Below, piece after piece: positions 35,581 to 44,671 of a stretch of 64,000 nt of DNA. Each line of letters opens with the position of its first letter. Position 1 is the first letter of the stretch. The DNA lies in the NCBI RefSeq assembly GCF_022879595.1, contig NZ_CP084269.1, forward strand, positions 62,001-126,000. Reading direction: 5' to 3'. Source of the stretch: Caballeronia sp. Lep1P3 (lineage in GTDB: Bacteria > Pseudomonadota > Gammaproteobacteria > Burkholderiales > Burkholderiaceae). The translations under genes were made by a program, and so were the position numbers. The notes beneath the pieces are model-generated. The model worked only from the letters and a program-made list of their open reading frames with translations. It had not been told where the DNA came from and did not search any database.

Positions 35581-36024
35581 ATGCGTGACATCGTGTTATT
35601 CGATTTGGATGGGACGATCGGCCTCATCCAGCACCGCGAGCATTTCATTCAGGGCAAACGGCGAAATTGGCGCGCATTCTTCGCTGCGTGCGGGGACGAC
35701 CTTCCCAATACGCCGGTGATAGAGACACTGCACGCCCACGCGGCCCGTCGTCAAATCTGGATTGCGTCGGGCCGCAGCGACGAAGTGCGCGCCGAAACGG
35801 AAGCTTGGCTCGACTTGCATGTCGGAATGCAGCATATCGAGAAGATTCTTATGCGACGCGCAGGAGACAGGCAGGCGGACGACCGTCTAAAACGGGGATG
35901 GCTGCTGGACGGATCCATCCCGCGGGAGCGGATACTCTGCGTCTACGACGACCGGCAGCGCGTCGTTGATATGTGGCGTTCCGAAGGGCTCGCCTGCTTC
36001 CAGGTTGCACCCGGTGACTTTTAG
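35581..36024 (+). CDS. HAD-family phosphatase, polynucleotide-kinase 3'-phosphatase-like
   Basis: 147 residues, ATG 35581 with a strong GGAGGAGG. HAD motif I is DIVLFDLDGTIGLIQHRE, motif II IWIASGRSDEV, motif III near LKRGW, motif IV DDRQRVVDMWRSEGLACFQVAPGDF. The layout resembles the phosphatase half of T4 polynucleotide kinase, which removes 3'-phosphates from DNA ends. It is divergent from ligD and 96 bases away, so a shared end-healing job is likely (inference). Confidence 0.85.
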   Translation: MRDIVLFDLDGTIGLIQHREHFIQGKRRNWRAFFAACGDDLPNTPVIETLHAHAARRQIWIASGRSDEVRAETEAWLDLHVGMQHIEKILMRRAGDRQADDRLKRGWLLDGSIPRERILCVYDDRQRVVDMWRSEGLACFQVAPGDF

Positions 36025-36063
36025 TGTCGCAAACCAGCCGCCCGCGTAGCCGACGAGCGCTCT

Positions 36064-36279
36064 TCAGAAGTTCTCGTCGAGCCAGGCTTTTGCCCACGTG
36101 ATCGCCCGCTCGTGTGCAGCTCGCTCAGTATCGAAGTAGCCAATGTCCGAGAAATGGAAGATCTGGCCGTCGTCCTCGTCTTCCCAGGGCGGGCGCTCCA
36201 CCTCGCACCAAGAATGCCAATGGTGGCCGATTTGCTTCGGGCGGGAATCAATCGTCCATTCTCGGTGCTCAACCTTCAT
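36064..36279 (-). CDS. small hypothetical protein
   Basis: 71 residues from ATG 36279. Overlaps the end of the upstream small gene by 11 bases. Aromatic and acidic (HHWHSWCEVERPPWEDEDDGQIFHFSDIGYFDTERAAHERAITWAKAWLDENF). No family recognised. Confidence 0.55.
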   Translation of the reverse strand: MKVEHREWTIDSRPKQIGHHWHSWCEVERPPWEDEDDGQIFHFSDIGYFDTERAAHERAITWAKAWLDENF

Positions 36280-36574
36280 TTCTGCGGCGTCCTCCGGTAA
36301 TGCGGTTTTGTGGCCAAAGCGCGTCGCGGTCGTACGAGTAGACGCTGTTGTTAAGCGCGTCGTAATCGTCGCTGCGAGCGGCCACGATGGCGCGCAGCAT
36401 CTTGATAACGGCGTCGACCGCACGCAGGTTTTGGACGATGACACGGGCGGTGCGCAGCGACACAACATGAACTGTCGCAAGCACCGAATCGCCATCGATT
36501 CGAAACCGGAAGCGATGCAGCTCGAGCGGGGAGTCCCGAGGCGGCGGGCCCTGAGAAATAATTGTCGCTTTCAT
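36269..36574 (-). CDS. small hypothetical protein
   Basis: 101 residues from ATG 36574; an earlier ATG at 36628 is possible. Beta strands LHRFRFRIDGDSVLATVHVVSL are followed by a helix (ARVIVQNLRAVDAVIKMLRAI). Shares the transcript with the gene downstream. Function unknown. Confidence 0.5.
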   Translation of the reverse strand: MKATIISQGPPPRDSPLELHRFRFRIDGDSVLATVHVVSLRTARVIVQNLRAVDAVIKMLRAIVAARSDDYDALNNSVYSYDRDALWPQNRITGGRRRNEG

Positions 36575-36849
36575 GGCTTTCTTCGATATGCCGGCCGTCT
36601 GCGACAATTCGAGCAAGATCCGAACCACAAAACTGTGACAGGGTTCGGTCCGCGCTACGTGTTGTTTAACGCTCGATTCAAGAGCTGGCCTGTCAAGCCG
36701 TAAACACCCGCAAGCGGTTTGCTTTTGTGTCGCGCCGGCGTGCCCAGCCGCAGCTACATACGGCCTAGGCGGCAGTTCATTCGCCTAGTCGCAGTGCCTT
36801 TCGCCATCGCCGCACAGCGGCACCCGTCGCCTATCACATACCCTCGCCG

Positions 36850-38267
36850 ATGCAACCTTCGCTGATCCACCTGCAATCCAGTCCGCGCCACCGCCTCACC
36901 GCCGGTATCGCAGCAACGTTCGCGATCGTCGCCGCAGTTCTCGTGTGGCCCTATGCAAAGGAAACGGGGCCGATCATCCAGCCCTTCCTGCCAATGTTTG
37001 CGACGTGGGTGAGCTTGACCGAGGGACTGACGGCGCTCCTGCTCTGGACGCAGTACGGCATCTCCGGACGGCTGCTGTTTGCGGCGCTCAGCGGCGCGTA
37101 CGCGTTCACCAGCGTCATCGCCGTGATCCAGTTGGTGGTCTTTCCGGGGGTGTTTTTTCGCCTACCGGCCTGCTCGGCGCTGGGCCCCAGACAGCGGTGT
37201 GGATTTGGGTGTTCTGGCACGGCGGCTTTCCCGCTCTTGTCACCGCGTCCCTGATCGCCCGCTCGGTTCCTCCGAGCCTGACTGGTCGTGCGAAAGGAAG
37301 GCTAGCCGCCGTTGGCGCGGTCGCGTTGGCAGTTGCCTTGTGTGCGCTGGCCACTGCCGGTCAGTCGTACCTTCCCACGTTCGTCGCGAAATCCGGTTCG
37401 TATGCGCAGCTATCACAGAGCCCTGCGGGACTGATCGTCGAGGCGATTTGCCTTGCGGCGCTCGGCATGCACGTTTCCACGACACGCTTGCGTTCGTTGA
37501 TGGACCTGTGGCTGGCTGTGGCGCTTCTCGGTGCGCTCATTGACGCGACGCTCACCCTGTCGGCGGGCGCCCGATACAGCGTTGGCTGGTACGCCGCGCG
37601 TGTGGCCTCCATTGTGTCGTCAAGCGCGGTACTCGGGATGTTGGTCTACGAAACGACGGGTCTGTACCGGCAACTGTCCCAGACGCACCGAAAGCTGGTC
37701 GAGACCTCGGCACGTGATGGTTTGACAGGCGTCTTCAACCGCGCGTATTTCGACGAACGCTTCGCCGGTGAGCTTTCGCTTGCTAGCTCGACGAGCCAGC
37801 CGTTTTGCGTGCTGCTTATCGATGTCGACCACTTCAAACAATACAACGACACGTTCGGGCATCTGGCCGGCGACGACTGCCTCAAACAAGTGGCGCACGC
37901 CCTCGCAAGCAGCTTGCAACGGAAGGGCGATTTCGTTGCGCGCTACGGCGGCGAAGAATTCGTCGTTGTTCTGCCCGGCTGCGAACCGGCGGCAGCACTG
38001 CGCGTCGGGGAGTCGGTGAGGGCGGCAGTCGAGAACCTCGGGATTCCGTCAGCATCGACAGGCGGAGCACCCGTCACCGTATCGGTCGGTCTTGCCTGCA
38101 CTTTCCCTACCCCGCCTGAGTCGGCGCCCGCGCTGCTGAACCTCGCAGACGCCGCCTTGTACCAAGCGAAGGCGCGCGGCCGCAACCGCGTAGTCGATGC
38201 GGTTGACGTTGTTCAACGCGCGATCGCCTCGAAGACCGACAGCAACCGGTATAGCTTCGGTCGCTAA
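36850..38267 (+). pseudogene. diguanylate cyclase with membrane sensor, broken by one frameshift
   Basis: Two overlapping frames make one protein: 36850-37158 encodes the first membrane part (IAATFAIVAAVLVWPYAK...SLTEGLTALLLW), and from 37159 another frame continues SPTGLLGAGPQTAVWIWVFWHGGFP, a MASE4-type sensor, then a GGDEF domain with ARYGGEEF and an RxxD inhibitory site (RKGD) five residues before it. The break is at a run of six T (37153-37158); seven T would restore the frame. If real, the gene is dead or slips at the T-run; a sequencing error is the other reading. Product would make c-di-GMP. Confidence 0.85.
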
Positions 38268-38539
38268 ACAGCCTTTGCCCGGTGCGCGAACTGACGCAAC
38301 TCTATCCGGACTGGCCAGTCTGGAAGCGGCGGGTCACGGTGGTCGACGTCTGCCATTCCGCAGGCAAGCGCGTATTGCCTAGCGGATAACGCGCACGCGA
38401 ATTGTCCGAGCGCACCACTGGCTCGTTGTTCGCCGTCGGGCGTGCCGATGATCACCATCGCGGTGTAAAACTCCCCGTCGCCGAATGCAATCGGCGACAG
38501 GGTGCAGCCTTTGTAGCGCACTTCGTACTCAGCTTCCAT
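38264..38539 (-). CDS. small hypothetical protein
   Basis: 91 residues, ATG 38539 with a GAGAG sequence upstream. Beta-rich start (AEYEVRYKGCTLSPIAFGDGEFYTAMVIIGTPDG), helical middle. Its last codons touch the diguanylate cyclase end. No family recognised. Confidence 0.5.
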   Translation of the reverse strand: MEAEYEVRYKGCTLSPIAFGDGEFYTAMVIIGTPDGEQRASGALGQFACALSARQYALACGMADVDHRDPPLPDWPVRIELRQFAHRAKAV

Positions 38540-38634
38540 ACTGCTTCTCTCTCAGGTCTAGTGTTATATGAACTAGATATTAGACAAAAGCAGCGGTAAG
38601 TAATACGTTTATTTGAGCACGCTAAGTAACTTCT

Positions 38635-38904
38635 TCATACACAACCGCTAGCGTGTCGACGGTCGTCGCTGGATCCTGCGTCATCTGTTATTTCCGGTGG
38701 CTCTTTGGCGGGCGGAAGTTGAGCGGCTATATACGCCAGCTTGGCCCAAGCGAATGCGTCCGAGCCGACTTTTGCCGGATCGCAGCCTGAATATGCGCAA
38801 AAGTGTTCGAAGTTATCGAGCGCAGTGTGACCGTACTGATCAGGCTCCAGTCGCCGCACGTTCAGTATGTCCGCTAGCATCTGTTGCGGGTTTCCGTAGC
38901 ACAT
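38635..38904 (-). CDS. small hypothetical protein
   Basis: 89 residues from ATG 38904, GGAGG five bases upstream; the longer frame from 39039 reads into the histidine kinase end and is not supported. NPQQMLADILNVRRLEPDQYGHTALDNFEHFCAYSGCDP has a mixed helical look. Located just downstream of the hybrid kinase on the same strand and may be co-transcribed. Confidence 0.5.
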   Translation of the reverse strand: MCYGNPQQMLADILNVRRLEPDQYGHTALDNFEHFCAYSGCDPAKVGSDAFAWAKLAYIAAQLPPAKEPPEITDDAGSSDDRRHASGCV

Positions 38905-38992
38905 TCGAGCCTCCGGTCGTCTCAAGTGCTCGAAAAACGAGCAAGGTGCAGTCCACAGGACAGGTGCGTGCGCCGCAGACTTGTGCCTCCAA

Positions 38993-40912
38993 TTAAACAG
39001 CTGCGACCGCGCTCTCGATTGCGCGATTGAGCTGACCAACGTCGACGGGCTTCGTGAAGTGGAAATCGAAACCGGCGTCCGCTGTCCTCTCCCGGTCGTG
39101 AGGCTGCCCCCAGCCGGTGATCGCGATCATCGTGACGTCCTTCGTCGCAGGCGTTAATCGAATACGCCGCGCGACATCGAGTCCACTCATGCCGGGCAAC
39201 CCAAGATCGAGCAGGACCACTTCGGGGCTGTAGTGACTGAGGATGTCGACGGCTTCCTCACCGGAATAGACCGTGCGTACTTCGTGTCCCTCTAGCTCGA
39301 GGAGCGCTGTTAGCGCGTCGGCCGCATCGACGTTGTCATCAACGACCAGAACTCGACGTTTTTCGACGGATGCTGCAACGGCCGGTACATCGCGCGTTGA
39401 CACCGGCTGGGGCACCACCCTGCATTGCGCCGGGAGATGAATGGAAAAGCAACTCCCTCGATCTTTTCCAGCGCTTGACGCGGTCAATCGGCCCCCATGC
39501 AACTCGATCAGCGACTTCGACAGCGCGAGTCCGATACCGAGCCCGCCCTCGCGGTGATGATCCGGGTTCACCTGCGAGAACATCGAGAAGATCGCCGACA
39601 GCTTGTCGGGTTCGACGCCGATGCCGTTGTCAGCGACTGAGACTACGATCTCAGCGTCGTCCGCAGTCCCGGCCAACTCGATGCGCCCGCCGGGTGGCGT
39701 GTACTTCGCGGCGTTCGTCAGCAGGTTGCCGAGTACCTGCGCGAGCCGCAGACGGTCCGCCTCGATATGCAATGGCCGGGCGGGCGGCTTGATGACAAGC
39801 TCGTGGGCCTTGCCTTCGAAGATCGGCCTCGCGATCTCAACCGCTTCATCGACCACTTCTCGGAGCGCAACGGCTTCTTTGCGCAGTGTCAGCGCTCCGC
39901 GGGTGATCCGCGACACGTCCAGTAGGTCGTCCAGTAGAAGCGCCATCGCAGCCGACTGCCGGCGCAGCACTGTGATGCACCACTTCCTGCGCTCGTCCGT
40001 CAGTCCGGGTTGCTCCAGGATCTCCGCGACCTGCCTGATCGGCGCGAGCGGGTTGCGCAGCTCGTGCGCAAGCGTAGCGAGGAACTCGTCCTTGCGACGG
40101 TCGGCGTCTGAAAGCGCCTGCTCGGCGCGCACGCGGGGCGTGATGTCACCGAACCACGCCACGACCGCCCCTTCCAGCGACGCAGCCACGACGTGAAACC
40201 ACTGCTCGCCATGCTCGCCTTGCACCCGTACGTCAAAGGCATCGCGACCCTCCTGTTCGGCAAGTGGCGCCAGGCGCTCAAGCAGAAGGTCGGCGTCCCA
40301 GCCCGAGGGGCGTACATAGGAAGTCGAGCTGCCCACGACGACCCCTGCGGCGGGGCTGAATAACTGCGCGGCCGCCTCGTTCAGGTAGTCCCAACGCAGC
40401 TCTGTGACGTGGCCTTCTCGCACGACCGGGGTGACGACGAAAAACGGCACGCCGGCACTGTTCAATGCGACGTCAAACCGATGACGGGCGTCGCGCTCAA
40501 ATTGCAAAAGGCGCTCCGCCGCTTCCCGTGTAGCCGCTTCAGCTCGTCCCGCCCGCCGAGCCACCTTGGCCAGTTGCTGTCCTGCCACCACCAAAAGAAC
40601 GCCGACGACCACATACACCAGCAGCACGATCCGGTCGTCCGGCTGCTGTACAGCCAAACTGCCAATCGGCTTCATCCATAGCACCCCGAACACAAACCCG
40701 GAAACTAGCAACAAAGCTCCCGACGCTTCGCCAAATAGTACGGTGATTAGGGGAAGCGAAGCACTGATTAGTAGGAAGGTCAGCCGACCATGGGCAATCC
40801 ATGTCAGCAACTGCTGGGCTAATAGGACGCCTGCCGTGGACGCAATGCCATATAACAGGCGCTTTCTCAATGGGAACTGTGCGATGCGAACGATCATGTG
40901 CAGGGACTCCAT
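38993..40912 (-). CDS. hybrid histidine kinase with C-terminal receiver
   Basis: 639 residues (ATG 40897 is a near alternative start, with GGAG nine bases upstream). Four membrane segments (about 20-115, DUF4118-like), a PAS domain (about 150-260), HisKA with AHELRNPLAPIRQV (phospho-His), HATPase with NLLTNAAKYTPPGG, NGIGVEPDKL and GLGIGLALSK, and a receiver domain with LLDLGLPGMSG (phospho-Asp) and FTKPVD. Signal and output partner are unknown; no separate response regulator gene lies next to it. Confidence 0.93.
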   Translation of the reverse strand: MESLHMIVRIAQFPLRKRLLYGIASTAGVLLAQQLLTWIAHGRLTFLLISASLPLITVLFGEASGALLLVSGFVFGVLWMKPIGSLAVQQPDDRIVLLVYVVVGVLLVVAGQQLAKVARRAGRAEAATREAAERLLQFERDARHRFDVALNSAGVPFFVVTPVVREGHVTELRWDYLNEAAAQLFSPAAGVVVGSSTSYVRPSGWDADLLLERLAPLAEQEGRDAFDVRVQGEHGEQWFHVVAASLEGAVVAWFGDITPRVRAEQALSDADRRKDEFLATLAHELRNPLAPIRQVAEILEQPGLTDERRKWCITVLRRQSAAMALLLDDLLDVSRITRGALTLRKEAVALREVVDEAVEIARPIFEGKAHELVIKPPARPLHIEADRLRLAQVLGNLLTNAAKYTPPGGRIELAGTADDAEIVVSVADNGIGVEPDKLSAIFSMFSQVNPDHHREGGLGIGLALSKSLIELHGGRLTASSAGKDRGSCFSIHLPAQCRVVPQPVSTRDVPAVAASVEKRRVLVVDDNVDAADALTALLELEGHEVRTVYSGEEAVDILSHYSPEVVLLDLGLPGMSGLDVARRIRLTPATKDVTMIAITGWGQPHDRERTADAGFDFHFTKPVDVGQLNRAIESAVAAV

Positions 40913-40994
40913 TGTTCCGGACGGCTTTCTTCTGCATTATGCATTCCTCGTACTTATGGGAATGCGAATCAGTTCGTTACCGCGGACGAATAAA

Positions 40995-41019
40995 GTCCCG
41001 GGGTTGTTGGCCCCGGGAC
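40995..41019 (-). terminator. terminator at the end of the 41-51 kb block
   Basis: On the minus strand GTCCCGGGG and CCCCGGGAC form a perfect nine-base stem with a seven-base loop, followed by TTTATT. It begins 22 bases after the stop of the DndC-like gene and so ends the long minus-strand operon. Confidence 0.75.
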
Positions 41020-41041
41020 GTATTCGAGCTTACTTTCGCGG

Positions 41042-42850
41042 CTAGGCCGCTTCAGCAAAAAGGCTTAACTGCGTTGGGTCGAATCCCAACAGCGCGTCAT
41101 GTGCGTCGTCGCCAATCGCGTTCCCGATCAGATGGGCATCCAGCTCGGCCGGCGTCAGATTCAGACGCTGAGCGAGTCGTGAGAAGTACTGCCCCCGCTT
41201 GGCCATATCCTGATACCGCTGGGCCATGCCGGTCGGCAACTTCACGATGCCCTCGTTCAGCCAGAAATGCGCTGAATCGATGGCGTGGCGATGCTGCGTG
41301 TGCAGCATGAAGGCCGTGTCGTACGTGCAGGTGACGAACAAACACGCTGCTTGCGCATCGACGCTGAACTGCGAGGTCTCCTCGAAATACACCGTCTGCT
41401 CACCGCCTGTCGTCCTCGCATACCGCCCTGGCCGACCGGGATGCCGGTACGGATTCCACTGCTCGGCATCGAATGAGCGCAGCCCGACCGACGGTGCTTC
41501 CCGGTCGTACTGCCCGACCGGATACCAGCCGTGCAGGATGATGTCGGTCTTCGGCAAGCCGTCGAGCTTTCGAACCGGATAGCGACGGCCGAGCACGTTC
41601 ACATCGTGCCAAACCGCAAGCGCCGGGAACGCGTGCGGCGCATAGTGATGCATCGACAGGAAGAAGTCGATGGCCACCAACTGCTGCGGCGTCACGAACT
41701 CGAACTGCGGCTCGCACAGCAGCCGATTTTCTTCGGTGTCGGGAATCGATCCAGTCGCCAGTGCCCCCGAGTGCGCTTCGGCACGGTCGCGTTCGGCCGC
41801 GTCGATACTGCAGAGCTTTTTGAGAAAGTCGACTCGCGTCGCGAAGCTGTAGGTGTCTGCCTGGATGCGCGTGTAGCCGGCATCGCTCAGCGAACGTCCC
41901 ACCAACTCCCGGCGCGACATGTCCCACTGGATCGCAAGCAGATAATTGCGAAAGTCGTTCAGCGGACGAAGATGCCCGTACTGTTCATCCTCGATGATGG
42001 CCTCGAGTGACTTGTCGCGGTCACCCGCGACGCAACAGAATGCACACCCGAACCTGCTACCGCAAGCTGCACGCGCACCCGATTCGCCCACAACGACACC
42101 GCACATTCCTCCATTGCCAGCGCGGTAGATCTCCGACAGGCGGTGGATCGTGCTAGGTGCCAATGGCGAAAGAAACGTCAGGTTCCGAGCATCGGCCAGC
42201 AGCGCGAGCATCGTCCAAACATCATCGGACGTCCAGTCGCTGAGGGGAGAGATCGTAAGCGCCCCTGTTCTGCTTCTAACCGCATGATCGGCGCTATCGC
42301 GTCTCTCAGCCATTGCGACCGCACGGGAGGTGCTCTCGTCCCTGCGCAGCCCCAACACCGTTAAAACTTCGCGAGCACCGTCATCCGCCGCCCGTCGTTC
42401 AAGCAGTGTTCGAAGCCGACCTCCCGGCCGTACCTTCCATTCGTCGGCGCACGCTCTCGTTCGTCTACCGTCACGCACGCCATTCTCAGGCGTACGTACC
42501 AAGGTGCCGCGTCCGATCGTCGAGACGACAAACTGACTTGCTAACGAAGGTGTCGTCACGTGAACCTGTACGGCCAACGCCGACGCTTCGATATACAACT
42601 GCAGCTCCTCCAGCACTGAGTGCAGGAAGTTCGCGATCGTTGGGTTTTCGATGGTCGTGTCGGCCGACTGCACATGGTGTGTGATCGTCGTGCCGCCCGA
42701 ACGGCGAATCGCCTCAAGCATCAACACCAGCGTACACGTGCTGTCCTTGCCGCCCGAATAGGCGCAGCTCAAGCTATGCCCAAGTTCGATGTATCGCTGC
42801 ATGACGCTGATCGCAGCTTCCATCTTCGAGAAAATTTCCTGTTCCATCAT
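41042..42850 (-). CDS. DndC-like ATP pyrophosphatase (PAPS reductase family)
   Basis: 602 residues. PP-loop SGGKDST at 32-38 binds ATP. Cysteines at about 250, 263, 269 and 272 (CGSRFGCAFCCVAGDRDKS) match the iron-sulphur site of DndC, which activates DNA for sulphur insertion in phosphorothioate systems. The long C-terminal part (about 300-602) is not known to me. No dndB, dndD or dndE is nearby. The nearest genes are a TGT/DpdA-like protein and SbcCD-like proteins, so it may belong to a DNA modification set. Start ATG 42850 is preceded by GGAGCGAGC, its site hidden in a hairpin. Confidence 0.85.
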   Translation of the reverse strand: MMEQEIFSKMEAAISVMQRYIELGHSLSCAYSGGKDSTCTLVLMLEAIRRSGGTTITHHVQSADTTIENPTIANFLHSVLEELQLYIEASALAVQVHVTTPSLASQFVVSTIGRGTLVRTPENGVRDGRRTRACADEWKVRPGGRLRTLLERRAADDGAREVLTVLGLRRDESTSRAVAMAERRDSADHAVRSRTGALTISPLSDWTSDDVWTMLALLADARNLTFLSPLAPSTIHRLSEIYRAGNGGMCGVVVGESGARAACGSRFGCAFCCVAGDRDKSLEAIIEDEQYGHLRPLNDFRNYLLAIQWDMSRRELVGRSLSDAGYTRIQADTYSFATRVDFLKKLCSIDAAERDRAEAHSGALATGSIPDTEENRLLCEPQFEFVTPQQLVAIDFFLSMHHYAPHAFPALAVWHDVNVLGRRYPVRKLDGLPKTDIILHGWYPVGQYDREAPSVGLRSFDAEQWNPYRHPGRPGRYARTTGGEQTVYFEETSQFSVDAQAACLFVTCTYDTAFMLHTQHRHAIDSAHFWLNEGIVKLPTGMAQRYQDMAKRGQYFSRLAQRLNLTPAELDAHLIGNAIGDDAHDALLGFDPTQLSLFAEAA

Positions 42851-42904
42851 GCTCGCTCCGAAAAAAATAGGAGCGACCCTTTCGGGATGCGCTCCCGAAA
42901 GGGT
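42851..42904 (-). promoter_or_regulatory. structured leader of the DndC-like gene
   Basis: On the minus strand: ACCCTTTCGGGA and TCCCGAAAGGGT form a perfect 12-base hairpin (42876-42904, five-base loop), then TCGCTCC (42870-42876) pairs with GGAGCGA (42853-42859) around a T-rich loop. The second stem hides the GGAG that sits five bases before the ATG. The hairpin loop end (GGAGCG) could also pair with the same CGCTCC, giving two exclusive states. Confidence 0.6.
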
Positions 42905-42924
42905 TCAAAGGGTCAATGGCTGAA

Positions 42925-43740
42925 TCAAATCAAAAGGTCAGCCGTCGCACGTTGCGCCTCTTCCAGACCGTCGTGCGCTGCGGCAAACATGTCTGCTTGC
43001 CGTGTTGCTCTATCCAGCCGAGGAAGCGTCTTTGCATACCGGCTCACGCTAGTACCGTCGAAGCTATCCGCACCGGCGGCCGCGCAGATGCGGATGCGCC
43101 GCGCCGAGTTCACGCGACCGACGTGCAAGTAGCAGTGACGCCGTCGCGCGAGGGACCCCCACACGTGCGCCGTCTGCTCTTTCCACTCTGTCGAACCGCC
43201 AATGAAGATGCCGACAGCAGGCGACAGAAGTGATGCGAGGTCATCGACCTGCATACCGTTCTGAACTGCGATCAGCATCCGGCACGGCATCCCGCGAAGT
43301 CGTTCCAGCCACTTCAACGAGTAGTCGAGCGAGGCCATGCCGCCCATGACGATGTCCGGAAGGACAAGCCAATCGGCCCGCTCGCGAAGCCGTTCGACAG
43401 CAACAGAAAACGCGTGCTCGTCGAAGGGCAGGCCCTGCTGGTAAGCGGTCCATGCGCCGTTATCCAACGCATAGCGATCGAAGCCCTCGGTACGCAACTC
43501 GCCCTTAGCCGAGACCAACAAGCGCCAGTCGGCACCCTTGAGTGCGGCCAGGTTGCGGCGGGTACCCGTGCGACTCGCGTAACCGACGAGCGGCTGCCGA
43601 TGCATGGCGATCCGCTCTTCAATTTCCGGGTCATCGTCAGCAGATCCATCGACTCCATAGTAGTCAGCGTACGCCATCAGGGCTTGTGCGTAGCCGGTCC
43701 TCTGGCCACTGGCGTATTGCTCCAGCCACGGCGGCGTCAT
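42925..43740 (-). CDS. TGT/DpdA-like transglycosylase
   Basis: 271 residues from ATG 43740, coupled to the gene upstream by an ATGA overlap. Resembles tRNA-guanine transglycosylase and the DpdA family that inserts 7-deazaguanines into DNA: ALDNGAW with Asp93 (the DSGGF site), VLPDIVMGG with Asp129, VQNG at about 159, GIFIGGSTEWK at about 177-187, and GADSFDGTSVSRYA with Asp228 (nucleophile). All three Asp are kept, so it should be active. It is shorter than bacterial TGT and lacks the zinc site seen there. Target, RNA or DNA, is open; the company of nucleic-acid enzymes favours DNA (inference). Confidence 0.7.
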   Translation of the reverse strand: MTPPWLEQYASGQRTGYAQALMAYADYYGVDGSADDDPEIEERIAMHRQPLVGYASRTGTRRNLAALKGADWRLLVSAKGELRTEGFDRYALDNGAWTAYQQGLPFDEHAFSVAVERLRERADWLVLPDIVMGGMASLDYSLKWLERLRGMPCRMLIAVQNGMQVDDLASLLSPAVGIFIGGSTEWKEQTAHVWGSLARRRHCYLHVGRVNSARRIRICAAAGADSFDGTSVSRYAKTLPRLDRATRQADMFAAAHDGLEEAQRATADLLI

Positions 43741-43922
43741 TGACGCACCCCGCTTTGGGGTTGCACTCTGCCGCCGATGATCAGGAAGACCTTCGTATCG
43801 ACGTCGCGGACCCACGGTCGAACTTCGCCCACGTGCGTCGCGGTTCCGGCAATGTAGCCAATCGCCGCTTCGAGGTTGGGAAACCGCTCGGGCGATGCAC
43901 CCAGCTTGGCTGCTTCAAACAT
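43737..43922 (-). CDS. small hypothetical protein before the TGT-like gene
   Basis: 61 residues from ATG 43922 with GGAG seven bases upstream (within a structured leader). Sequence FEAAKLGASPERFPNLEAAIGYIAGTATHVGEVRPWVRDVDTKVFLIIGG; a compact helix-strand protein of unknown role. The stop overlaps the TGT-like ATG. Confidence 0.6.
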   Translation of the reverse strand: MFEAAKLGASPERFPNLEAAIGYIAGTATHVGEVRPWVRDVDTKVFLIIGGRVQPQSGVRQ

Positions 43923-43981
43923 AAAGACACTCCACACAAAGAATGCGGAGCGACCCCAGCGGGTCGCCTGCCCGCAAGGGT
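43923..43981 (-). promoter_or_regulatory. structured leader of the small gene at 43737-43922
   Basis: Minus strand: ACCCTTGCGGG and CCCGCTGGGGT form a hairpin (43953-43981) with two mismatches, then CGCTCC (43947-43952) can pair with GGAGTG (43928-43933), the ribosome site. Same order as the leader at 42851-42904. Confidence 0.5.
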
Positions 43982-44013
43982 TGAGAAAAAAAATTAAACG
44001 GCGTTTTTGCCGC

Positions 44014-44401
44014 TTACTCGATCAGCTTGACGCGTTGCCACCAGCGACCGCCCGAAGGCAGGTCCCTGACGAAAGCGAAGTTCTCCGCTTCATCGCGCGT
44101 GAGCTCGATCACGCCGCCCTTCAATATCGCCGTCTGGAGATAGACGACATTCGCGAGGGCGAGCGCGCCATGCTGTTCGGCGATGGCGGTCAGTGTTTCG
44201 ACGGCATCCAGCAGTTCCGCATGGAACTGCTTCGCGTCAGCGGCGAGGCGCAGCGACACGTCCGCGTCGCTAATCGCCCCCAACACCGCATCACACTGAG
44301 CTTGCGGTTCGTCAGGCCCGTACTGCTCGGGCTTGATCCAGCTTCGGAATCACCATGTCGTTGAGTACGTCGTCGACGAAATCAGTGCAGGAATAGGCCA
44401 T
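44014..44401 (-). pseudogene. small hypothetical gene, frame broken by a one-base indel
   Basis: ATG 44401 (GGAG six bases upstream) starts MAYSCTDFVDDVLNDMVIPK, which reads into a stop at 44312. From about 44330 another frame continues SWIKPEQYGPDEPQAQCDAVLGAISD and on to 44014. Removing one base in GGG at 44329-44331 joins the two into a natural 128-residue protein. A real mutation, a programmed shift or a sequence error are all possible. Confidence 0.55.
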
Positions 44402-44441
44402 GGAAGGCTCCAGTCAAGAAGTGGAAGACAAAAAGCCGGTG

Positions 44442-44621
44442 TCAGATGCGACGCAGACGGCCGTTATCAAACGCAGATGCGCGACGCAGGTACGGCGGGC
44501 GCGGCGGCTGCGATTGAGCAGTAGCCGGTGCAGCTTCCTGCGCAGGCGGCTGGTGCGGCGCCGCTTTCGAATGGGACGGGCTGCCGGCTGCCGCGAGCAG
44601 CAGCATGAGAACGTTTGCCAT
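44442..44621 (-). CDS. possible small Pro-rich exported peptide
   Basis: 59 residues from ATG 44621. Starts MANVLMLLLAAAGSPSHS, a possible signal, followed by a Pro/Ala/Gln stretch and a basic end. The leader upstream (hairpins at 44672-44699 and a GCGCC/GGCGC stem) shows no clear ribosome site, so it may not be expressed. Confidence 0.35.
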   Translation of the reverse strand: MANVLMLLLAAAGSPSHSKAAPHQPPAQEAAPATAQSQPPRPPYLRRASAFDNGRLRRI

Positions 44622-44671
44622 AGAGATAGCGCCGGAAGGCGCGAGACAGGAGTCAGAAAGACGAGAAGCGC

